This document shows, in pieces, positions 41,740 to 50,427 of a DNA stretch of 50,427 bases; within the stretch, counting starts at the first letter, position 1; every line of letters begins with the position of its first letter. This DNA is from Nemertoderma westbladi (taxonomy: Eukaryota; Xenacoelomorpha; Nemertodermatida; Nemertodermatidae). The notes under the pieces are model-generated. The model did no database searches. It worked only from the letters and a program-made list of their open reading frames with translations, and was not told the origin of the DNA. The stretch covers positions 1-50,427 of the forward strand of contig JAUCBJ010000029.1 of the NCBI GenBank assembly GCA_032718475.1, given 5' to 3'. The position numbers and the translations under genes were made by a program.

Positions 41740-42110
41740 TTTATTTACAGTTCCAGTGTGTTTTTAATCACGATTGGCGATCTATTTTATTTTATTCGTA
41801 TTTGTAAAAATACTTAAACTGTACATACAGTATATTATTTTTTTACATATATTAATAATAATTAGTGCAATTCTCAAGACTCGTAATTACCGGTATCAAC
41901 ATTTAATTATTACCCATAAACAGTTTTAGATACTTATTGTAACTTCATCTAGGATTTGTAAAAATTGTCTACTGTATAGCAAAGTTTTTAGTTAAATTTT
42001 TAATTTACTTGTACAGGTACAACAATAATTAGCTTTCTATACCTTAAACATTAAACATATCATATAACTGTTCATTACACAGCTACACTACATTACATCA
42101 ATATATGAAA
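41740..42110. other. AT-rich non-coding stretch
   Basis: I see no gene or clear repeat. Confidence 0.4.
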
Positions 42111-42113
42111 GGT

Positions 42114-42280
42114 GGGATCTAAGTTCGTATATGTTGCGAATCTAAGTTCATGGGAAGGATCTACGTTTGCATGGGAAGAATTTAAGTTCATATGGGATGG
42201 ATCTATGTTCACCCAAGATCTAAGTTCATTCAGGATCTAAGGTGCCCTACAGCCTTAGGATCTAAAGCCGGGGAACCCTG
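42114..42280. repeat. Second, diverged copy of the GGATCTAAGTTC element
   Basis: GTGGGATCTAAGTTCGTATA begins five or more degenerate units. It then shares the segment ATCTATGTTCACCCAAGATC through AAAGCCGGGGAACCC with 16390-16470. It lacks the regular 21-bp array and the opposite-orientation half seen there. Its start matches the reverse complement of the right end of the 16.1-16.7 kb element, supporting a defined terminus GTGGGATCTAAGTTCG. Confidence 0.7.
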
Positions 42281-42539
42281 TACATGTACAATGTACCAAT
42301 AGCCTAGGCTTAATGTACAGTACGTGATGTACTGATGTACTGTCTGATTGTCACTGTCTGACTGTCGTGACTCTTATCTCTGTATCCTGCTGATCTGTCT
42401 GTGACTCCAGACTCGTGAGTCGTGACTATACTGCTGTACGCACCGGTGTGGTACTGCACTCTACTTGAAATTAGGTATACCGGTCTGCCAGTAGAGCCTA
42501 TTTTTAAGAGTTCTGGAGTTAGGCCAAGGCCTTAAAAAT

Positions 42540-44140
42540 TTTCGCCCGCTTCGCTCGCTTTTGTGTATTATACCTTCTGTATTACGCCCTACAGCCCTAC
42601 TGCCCTACTCTTATTCATCATTCAAATAACTGTAATACCTGAATACTGTCTCACTGTAATAGGGACAGAGCAGACTGGCAGCGGCAGAGGGAGATTGTGG
42701 ATTGGATTAGTGATATTTTATTACAGTTTATTAACCTATAGACTGATAGAAGTAGTTCCGTGTCCGTGCCTTGAACTGTTTTGCACTCCCACATTATGGA
42801 CAGACCAACAGTTCAGCAGTTTGAGCATTGAAGGCTGGAAGGTACCGTCTGACCGTATCCAATCCGCGCTCGCGACATCAGTAGGCCTACACTCCGATTT
42901 AATTCATATTCACATCTGTAGGTAAAAAATAGTCGGTTGACCCAAAAATGTTCAACTTTTCTTGCTCGCTACACTCGCAATTTCATCACATCTGTATTTT
43001 TTAAAAACAGTCGGTTGACCTACTATCTTCATAGGCCTATTACTGTAGGCCTATTCGCTATTCATGTTTACATTTCTGCAAAATTTTCTTGCTCGCTTCG
43101 CTCGCATTTCCATGTTAAAATAGCCTACTGTAGGAGTAGGTCTAGCTCTAGGTCTGTAGGTACTGCAGTTAAAGTTATAAATGATTACAATAATTGCAAA
43201 ATTTAATGGTCAATCTTTCAATGGTTGGCGCGCTTTTCGTTTTACCAGAACTCGTGTGGCGCACTTTTTGTCAATATTCCATCTGTCCATACAGCCATAT
43301 AGGCTAAAAAGTAAAAGTAAATTTTCTTCGGCCGCTAGGCCAGGGATTACGCACAAAGTCTTACGACTTATTTCCAGTGCACAGTGCGGTCCCAGGTTGG
43401 AATTTATGTAGAGTTTGCTCAACATGTGTGGCGCGGATTAAGGATCCTGGCGCGTAGTGACAGGGGCGTGTGGCGCGGATTAAGGATCCTGGCGCGTAGT
43501 GACAGGGGCGTGTGGCGCGCATTGATGATCCCTGGATCCTGGCGGTCCTGGCGCGAATATGGATGTAGGGTTAGGTTGGGACAGTAGGAGGTAGCGTAGA
43601 AGTGCACTAGCAACACATCCCACTCTACAGCTCTATTTGAAATTATTCCATAGGTTTAAAAATATTGAAAAATGTCCGCTCGCTTCGCTCGCGTTTATGC
43701 TGTAAATCTACTCTTGTACTGTCATGCTGTGGACAAATGGAAACGGACAGATTGAGCATGACCATTAAAAACATGACTTAGGCCTATTGTTTCAAAAGTT
43801 TTTCAATTGTCAGATTCTTCAAACCAATAAAACCATGATAGCCTGCATGATTCAGCAGAATTTCCATGCTCGCTACGCTCGCAATTTACCGGTAATGACA
43901 TCTGCATTTGAAAACAGTCGGTTTGCCTACTTTAAATGCTGAAATGTTAAAATTTTCGTGCTCGCTACGCTCGCATCTTGATCACATCTGCATTTAAAAA
44001 CAAACAGTTGACATTGACCTACTACTACTACAACTACAGCACTACCTGACTGCCTGACTATTACTGTCAGACTTTATTACTGTCTGACTATTTATGTTAA
44101 CATAATTGGAAAATTTCCTTGCTTGCTAGGCTCGCATTTT
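42540..44140. repeat. Recurrent GCTCGCTTCGCTCGC motif region
   Basis: Versions of GCTCGCTTCGCTCGC or GCTCGCTACGCTCGC occur about seven times (near 42550, 42965, 43090, 43680, 43870, 43957, 44121). Most follow a T-rich stretch and precede CATTT or AATTT. Several are accompanied by ACAGTCGGTTGACC. The copies are irregularly spaced, so this is a dispersed motif, not a simple array. Open frames crossing it are not convincing genes. Confidence 0.65.
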
Positions 44141-44325
44141 AATGTTAACATACTGTAGGGCTACAGAATTCAGGAATTATAAACTGATAAAAATTCTTAC
44201 AATTATGCAATTACTGCAAAATTTAATAGTCAATTGTTGGCTTGGCGCGCATTAGATATCATGGCTGGCGCGATTTTTGTTTAACCAGAACGCGTGTGGC
44301 GCGCTTTTTGTCATTATTCCATATA
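43195..44325. repeat. Duplicated segment about 1 kb apart
   Basis: GCAAAATTTAATGGTCAAT...TGGCGCGCTTTTCG.TTTACCAGAACTCGTGTGGCGCACTTTTTGTC (from about 43196) is repeated as GCAAAATTTAATAGTCAATT...GGCGCGATTTTTG.TTAACCAGAACGCGTGTGGCGCGCTTTTTGTC (from about 44216). The copies have diverged. Both are followed within about 120 bases by GTGCGGTCCC. Confidence 0.7.
43426..43555. repeat. 42-bp tandem repeat, GC-rich
   Basis: GTGTGGCGCGGATTAAGGAT starts at 43426 and 43468, with a diverged third unit at 43510. It is locally far richer in G and C than its surroundings. Confidence 0.85.
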
Positions 44326-44559
44326 GGGTGCGGTCCCCCCAGAACTTTACGCCCCAGAGGAAACTCCAGTACTCATTTAGCTACCAATTAAGGATGCAAC
44401 TTACTGACTTAATATTGCCTGTACGTACAGCTGTATGGGCCTGCCTGCAGGTAGCAGTATCCAAAGCAGAAAAGATACCAGTACTGTGTACTGTGATTTC
44501 GATTTTGGCGCGCTGGTTGCCTAAGTAACTGATGACGTGATGAAACAGCTGATTTCATT

Positions 44560-44760
44560 TTAATAATATTGCAATATTTGTTACAATAATAGAATAATAT
44601 TGCAATATTTATGTTACAATAATATTGAATAGGCTACAGGAATATTTATGTTACCGGTACAATAATATCGCAATATAATTCAATATATTATTGCAATATT
44701 TATATTGGAATATATTTCAATATATTGCAATAGAATTCGATATATTGCTGTATTGCTATA
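44560..44760. repeat. AATATTGCAATATT palindromic array upstream of the ARF6-like gene
   Basis: AATATTGCAATATTT, CAATATATT and ATATTGCAATA recur in both orientations over about 200 bases, interleaved with GTTACAATAAT. A related array lies downstream of the gene at 46060-46150. It could extrude cruciforms; no function is implied. Confidence 0.75.
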
Positions 44761-44978
44761 TATACTCACTAGTCACTATATACCGGTACCGGTCAGCCGG
44801 TACCGTTACTCACTTGGCAGCTTGTATACAGGTGTACTGGTATATGCTTCTGAAATCTGAACTAACTAAACTCCTAAACTTGTTATTGGTAGGCCTACAT
44901 GTTAATCTCTGAAAAAGCATCAGAGCACTGGAGCAGGAGCAGACAAAGTGTACGGACCCCCCCTCCCCGCTGTACTGA

Positions 44979-45569
<591 letters not shown>

Positions 45570-45770
45570 TCAGCTGTGATTGATAGCCAACCAAGCTACC
45601 TGATGCGGTGACCAATCATAGTCATGTACACACACTTCCATTATTGTATTTGATTGGTTGGTGCTCTAAGATGACTCATGCTTCCATTCTATTCTATATC
45701 CCAGATTGGATGAGCTGTGATTGGATCATTTACTCTTTGAGGTCATCATCCTGAAATCAACCAACATATT
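45570..45770 (+). other. 3' flank with several CCAAT / ATTGG motifs
   Basis: Directly after the ARF6-like stop, GTGATTGATAGCCAACC, GACCAATCATAG, TTTGATTGGTTGG, AGATTGGATGAG and GTGATTGGATC occur within 150 bases. It is probably 3' UTR with an internal repeat. I found no nearby AATAAA that is convincing as a polyadenylation signal. Confidence 0.4.
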
Positions 45771-46059
45771 AGTTGACTTGTATATTATTATATATTAATT
45801 ATTCCATTTGATTCAGAGACCTTTGATTACTTTCTCAAATGGGGAGGTTATTGCTATTAATATCTTATATTTATTGATCTGCCTGTAATTGGATTTCATA
45901 TTTTTTTATACTATTTCGCATATGATATAAATGTCACCACAACCTTAGCAAATTACTTACATTATTGTGTTAATAATAATAATATATTATAATAACTTTT
46001 ATTGTTTATTAGTTATTAGAAAATATATTTCTATACAAATTATTGATTGGACTATAACT

Positions 46060-46150
46060 CTATTTATTTCAATATATTATATTGCAATATATTTAAATAT
46101 ATTGGAATATCATTCAATATTATTGCAATATAATTTAATATATTGCAATT
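46060..46150. repeat. AATATATTGCAATAT array downstream of the ARF6-like gene
   Basis: TTCAATATATTATATTGCAA, AATATATTGGAATATCATTC and AATATATTGCAATTTG closely resemble the array at 44560-44760, so the gene is bracketed by related AT palindromes. Confidence 0.75.
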
Positions 46151-46164
46151 TGAATTGTGATTCA

Positions 46165-46290
46165 ATGTAAGCTGATTGATTTCAATAATAAAACTGATTG
46201 AATGCATAAAAACTGATTGATTTCAAAAATAAAACTGATTGATTTTAATAATAAAACTGATTGAATGCCTATATACTGATCGAATGTATA
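46165..46290. repeat. AAAACTGATTGA tandem repeat
   Basis: AATAAAACTGATTGATTTCA and AAAACTGATTGAATGC alternate about five times with a period near 28 bases. Confidence 0.75.
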
Positions 46291-46797
46291 GATATTGGAT
46301 TTTGAGCCATTTGTGATGCCATAGACATATCAACGGTACATAACAGACATATCGGTTTAATATTATATTGTACAGTTTTATGGCTGAGGAATTTCTGGAC
46401 GATGTTAATAACACTTAATTACACTCAAGATACAATACAGGGACGTGATGTTACATCGATCCCTTCTTCGTCAGATAATAAGGGTTACTTACTGCGTAAA
46501 TTAGACAATTATTTAATTTGTTTGAATGTGGTGAACACGTTAAATTATGGAGATAATTCGAATCGAACGGCCTTCAGTTAGCTGCAGTTATTGTAGAAGT
46601 GATAGATAAGCTAAACATGTGTATTGCGAATGTGAGTCCGTCTTGTCGAACCGTTTAATCGAACTGTGTAGTTGTTCCCACTCTACCTAACACCGGAAGT
46701 GGAAGACAGAAATATAATATACCAAAGGAAACTTAATTATTAGGTTGTTCATTGTGATAGGACTATAATGTAAAGACAAACCAAACTCAGACTTGAC

Positions 46798-47218
46798 TCA
46801 AAAAAACATTGAGAAAAAAAAACATTGAGAAAAAAAACATTGAGAAAAAAACATTGAAAAAAATCATGGAGAAAAAAACATTGAGAAAAACATTGAGAAA
46901 AAAACATTGAGAAAAAATCATGGAGAAAAAACATTGAAAAAAATACATGGAGAAAAAACATTGAGAAAAAACATTGAGAAAAAAACATTGAGAAAAACAT
47001 TGAGAAAAAAACATTTAAAAAAACATTGAGAAAAAAAACATTGAGAAAAAAACATCGAGAAAAAAACATTGAGAAAAAAACATTGAGAAAAAAACATTGA
47101 GAAAAAACATTGGAAAAAAACATTAAGAAAAAAAAACATTGAGAAAAAAACATTGAGATAATTTTTTCTCAATGTTTTAGAGGAGAAATAAAACAAATAC
47201 ATTGAGAAAAAAAACATT
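46798..47218. repeat. ACATTGAGAAAAAA minisatellite
   Basis: Around 28 units of ACATTGAG followed by five to nine A bases, with variants ACATTGAAAAAAAT and TCATGGAG. One opposite-orientation unit (TTTTTTCTCAATGTTTT, about 47162-47178) gives a short hairpin with its neighbour. The long Phe/Ser/Met/Leu-rich frames on the minus strand are by-products of the repeat. Confidence 0.92.
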
Positions 47219-47290
47219 GAATATTAATACAAAATGTATGCCATACATAACAGCATACATAAGCCACTGTACTGTGTTTATTTGCAGATA

Positions 47291-47315
47291 GGGGGGGGGG
47301 GGGGGGGGGGGGGGG
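47291..47315. repeat. 25-base poly-G tract
   Basis: An uninterrupted run of about 25 G bases, the longest homopolymer of its kind in the window. Confidence 0.88.
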
Positions 47316-47319
47316 TGTG

Positions 47320-48000
47320 GACTGGACGCAATAAAAATTCATCCCTCTCCTGGGGAAATTTGGCGCCAATAACAGCTGATTACTCTCAAAAATAAAACTG
47401 TATCGTGTTCTATTGTGTTTAGTTTATTGTTACTGGGTTTTAGTCATGGGTTTTGGGCATGCGTTTTTGGCATGGGTATTGGGCATGCGGGCATAACGTT
47501 TCTTGGACTCGTTTCGTTTAAAGCCATTTTGACGGCGTTCTACAGTAGTTTATCAAAATATATTGAGTAGGTTATATTCCTTTTCCTGGAGTATAATTCC
47601 TTAAAATATAGCTTAGCAATAAACTCTTTACTACAGTATGCAATACAGTCCCATCTTAGTATGTTCAGGTCTTAGCTTAGTCATGGAGATAGTCAGGTGT
47701 TTTGTGTTAGTAGTTGGTCTTGCGGTCTTGGTAGTACTGTAGTTAGCGGTATTATACTGTATGCAACTTAGCAGTGTAGATGTATTGGTTCAATTTAAGT
47801 AATTATCATTACCTGTGCTATAACCTACTGTATGACAGGGCTGACTCCCGCAGCCAATGCACTAAACAGCTCAACACGTTCGTGGTGACGTGTCGCGCAA
47901 CACGCGAACTCGAAGTTCGATTTGATCTAGCTAGAGTCAAAAGTTCGAGAGGTATTTGCCCGTAACTTTAAAAAATATTAGAACTTTATCTCTAGTATGC
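47320..48000. other. Non-coding stretch
   Basis: I see no gene. A short repeat of GGGTTTTGGGCATGCG.TTTTGGCATGGGTATTGGGCATGCG lies near 47444-47488. Confidence 0.4.
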
Positions 48001-48165
48001 CCATGCAAAATTTAGTTAAAAAATGGTTAAAATCTACAAAAGTTATTTACGAAAGAAGTTTTCATTACAGACGGACAAGCAGACAGATTAAATTTTGCCC
48101 TTATTTACTACAGTAATTATAATTGTGCGCTAAGGCTCGCCTTTACGGCGTGGCTCGCCCCACAT
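48000..48165. repeat. Copy of the repeat ending GGCTCGCCCCACAT
   Basis: It contains GACGGACAAGCAGACAGATT and then TGCGCTAAGGCTCGCCTTTACGGCGTGGCTCGCCCCACAT, the same order of parts as at 5343-5427. Its presence at unrelated loci supports a dispersed family. Confidence 0.6.
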
Positions 48166-48328
48166 CCTGAATCTAAAGAGAACTCTTATCACAGAACTTC
48201 ATCTGTCAATTAAGAGGCATTTCTATCTCCACTCCTCATACTTCTCCAGAGTGTTGAAAGGGAGTGCCGCCTGTTGTTAAAAAGTGACTGTCCACCGCGA
48301 AACGGGGTTGATCATCTTTATTTGCTAA

Positions 48329-48366
48329 CTAGAAAGCCTGTGGCCCTTCGGGCCACAGCTTTCTAG
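48329..48366. other. Near-perfect 17-bp hairpin
   Basis: CTAGAAAG, one unpaired C, CTGTGGCCC, the loop TTC, GGGCCACAG, then CTTTCTAG. The stem has 17 base pairs with a single bulge, flanked by AA and TGCACG. No T run follows, so it is not a terminator of bacterial type. It may be the end or the core of a dispersed hairpin repeat. Confidence 0.8.
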
Positions 48367-48469
48367 TGCACGTGTAGATGATATATGAATATGTGTGGGA
48401 GATTGGAGAACTGCATACGGAACAGACACCATCATTAAATAAAACACCACCCCCATAAGAGATACATAA

Positions 48470-49710
48470 CTGTCAAGTTTCAACTTTAGGCAGATTGTAA
48501 ATAACAAACTTTCCAGAAAATGATCGCTTACAGACCCACCCTCTACCCTGGACCCTGGTGAAATGCAGACCGCGCTGCAGTTTGGTAAAGATGGGGTTTA
48601 TGGTGAAGTAAAATGCCTGCCTTTCAAGTTTCAGCTTAAACGATTTAAATAACAAAATTGGTGTAGATATGTTCACATTCAGACATTTCACCCTCTGGCG
48701 GTAGACTGAAGAACTGTAGACGACTCTCTCTGGGACTACAGAATATGCTGTAGTAGATTCCTGCCAAGTTTCAGCTCAAAAGGATTAAAAAGAACCAATT
48801 GGGATGAGGTGTTCACTATCAGACAATTCGCCCTCTAGCCGCAGATGGGGGAACTGTATACAACTAGCTGCGTCTCCATAAAGGTACAGCCTATGCTGTA
48901 GTAGATAACAAAGTTTGTAAATAACAAAGTTGGAGAAGATGTGAACTTTCAGACATTTCACCCTCTAGCGGTAGACTGGGGAAGTGTATAGGACTCTGCA
49001 ACTCCGTAAAGATACAGCCTATGATGTAGTAGATACCTGTCAAGTTTCAGCTCAAAAGGATTAAAAAGAACCAAATGGGATGAGGTTTTCACTATCAGAC
49101 AATTCGCCCTCTAGCGCCTGACTGTGGAACTGTAGACGACTCTACTACTCCGCAAAGGTACAGCCTATGCTATAGTAGATGCCTACCAAGTTTCAGTCTA
49201 AAAGGATTGTAAATAACACAGTTGGAGAAGATGTTAACTTTCATACATTTCGCCCTCTAGCGGCAGACGCGGGTACTGTAGACAACTCTGCGCAACTCAG
49301 TAAAGATATAGCCTATGCTGTAGTAGATGCCTTCCAAGTTCACTCTAAACGGATTATAAATAACAAAGTTGGAGAAGATGTTAACTTTCAGACATTTCGC
49401 CCTCTAGCGGTAGACTGGGGAATTGTAGACGACTCTGCGACTCACTAAAGATACAGCCTATGCTGTAGTAGATGCCTACCAAGTTTCAGTCTAAACGGAT
49501 TGTAAATAACAAAGTTGGAGAAGATGTTAACTCTCAGACATTTAGCCCACTCACGGTAGACTGGGGAACTGTAGAAAACTCAGTGACTCCGGAAATATAC
49601 AGCCTATGCTGCAGTATATAGCTACCAAGTTTCAGCTCAAAAGCATTAAAAACCGATCAGGTTTTCACTATCGGACAATTCACCCTCTAGCGGCAGACGG
49701 GGGAACTTCA
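48470..49710. repeat. Tandem repeat of about 146 bp, nine units, each with a CTCF-like motif
   Basis: The anchor CAAGTTTCAG or a variant recurs near 48474, 48625, 48765, 49041, 49187, 49335, 49480 and 49626, mostly 145-148 bases apart, with one unit whose anchor has decayed near 48905. Each unit also has AGATGTTAACTTTCAGACATTT or a variant, CGCCCTCTAGCGG, AGACTGGGGAACTGTAGA and ACAGCCTATGCTGTAGTAGA. The reverse complement of the core, CCGCTAGAGGGCG, resembles the vertebrate CTCF consensus. Units differ by about 10-20 percent by eye. Open frames across the array are by-products. Confidence 0.88.
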
Positions 49711-49719
49711 GATGGCTCT

Positions 49720-50427
49720 GAGTATTACGTTGCAACGAGTTAGGGCGAGACCTACCTATCTAACGAGCTATAGTAAGCGAGATTTCATCGAGATTAGATG
49801 TATAATATTAGATAAAATAATAATACAGTAAGTATAGGCCTACAGAAATAATTATTTTACTTTTTAGTATACATATAAATTTATTTTTGCACATACAAAA
49901 TATTATGTACTTCGATATGCTTTATTAAATGATATAAATTTCAATATCAGGTACCGAACACGAAACTTTAGTACTTGATTTTTATTATTTTACATTGAAT
50001 TTCAAGTCAATAATTACTCAAGTTTCAGTTGACGTCAGTTTTCTAAAAACACATCATACAGACAGATACAGATTAACTAGATACTTATACAGATACAGGT
50101 ACACCCTATATAAGTAAGTAAGCTTTTATTTTTATTGTTCTTTTTATTCTTTGAAAAGAGTAGTGGGAGCGTAGTCATAGCTAGTGCATTGTTAGGCAGT
50201 TAAGAGTTGAAGATAGCACTGTAGTAGCGCTGCGAGCTAGTGTAGCCAACTCCTATAATTTTAGATACATACTGTAATAATTTTAGCGCCTTAGTTTCTA
50301 TTTGGCTATATAGAAATCAATCATATTATTATTATTATTATTACTTTTTATTTCTGTATTGTGTTCACTTATTAGTTTAGTCTTAGTCTTTAATTTTTTC
50401 CCAAGATAAGTTTTGGATGTAAAGGTA
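49720..50427. other. AT-rich non-coding right end
   Basis: I see no gene. An ATT trinucleotide run lies near 50325-50341. Confidence 0.4.

Noticed and set aside
42563-43587. Several overlapping plus-strand frames of 60-120 codons
   Set aside because: They cross the scattered GCTCGC motif and the 42-bp GC-rich repeat, lack domains and lack splice or polyadenylation support.
46749-47217. Long Phe/Met/Leu/Ser-rich frames on the minus strand
   Set aside because: They are translations of the ACATTGAGAAAAAA minisatellite in several frames at once.
48329-48366. A rho-independent terminator
   Set aside because: There is no T run after the stem and the setting is a eukaryotic genome.
49179-49448. 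An 89-codon frame with a repeated VGEDVNF.TFRPLA pattern
   Set aside because: The pattern follows the roughly 146-bp tandem array and breaks wherever a unit has an indel.

Overview
The window looks like nuclear DNA of a marine invertebrate animal, and an echinoderm-type deuterostome is my best but weak guess. It is AT-rich and gene-poor and is packed with tandem repeats, fold-back structures and retroelements. Its host genes are of animal type: a COX18-like mitochondrial insertase, an ARF6-like GTPase and a C2H2 zinc-finger protein. It also carries BEL/Pao LTR elements and non-LTR retrotransposon pieces. Nothing suggests bacteria: there are no operons and no ribosome binding sites. The species cannot be named from what I see.

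Layout. Bases 1-4500 hold a decayed LINE piece, a small inverted-repeat element and the main part of a COX18-like gene on the minus strand, behind a clear splice acceptor. Bases 4500-12600 are non-coding, with duplications, a long inverted repeat and several 20-base poly-C or poly-G runs. An intact nine-finger C2H2 gene lies at 12654-14000, followed by a 165-bp tandem repeat and a 21-bp minisatellite.

Bases 17606-38900 form a three-layer nest of LTR elements. The outermost layer is a solo LTR (A, target duplication TTTAC). It is split by a large BEL/Pao-like element (B, LTRs 1007 and 1198 bp, target duplication CATTG). B encodes Gag and protease but has lost reverse transcriptase, RNase H and integrase, and it carries an extra decayed coding region where an env-like gene would sit. 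B's long leader is in turn split by a recent 6.6-kb BEL/Pao element (C, LTRs 271 bp that look identical, target duplication ATATA), which has nearly complete gag-pol and one frameshift in integrase. A 1-kb fold-back DNA element (D, 9-bp target duplication ATAATTATC) sits in B's leader as well.

Bases 39000-50427 hold a tRNA-derived SINE-like head, the 3' end of a non-LTR element, scattered short repeats, an uninterrupted ARF6-like gene flanked by palindromic AT arrays, an ATTGAGAAAAAA minisatellite, a near-perfect hairpin, and a roughly 146-bp tandem array in which each unit carries a CTCF-like motif.

The host genes show no functional link to one another. The main story is repeated, orderly insertion of mobile DNA. 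Everything here was read by eye: identities and motif matches are visual judgements, not computed scores.
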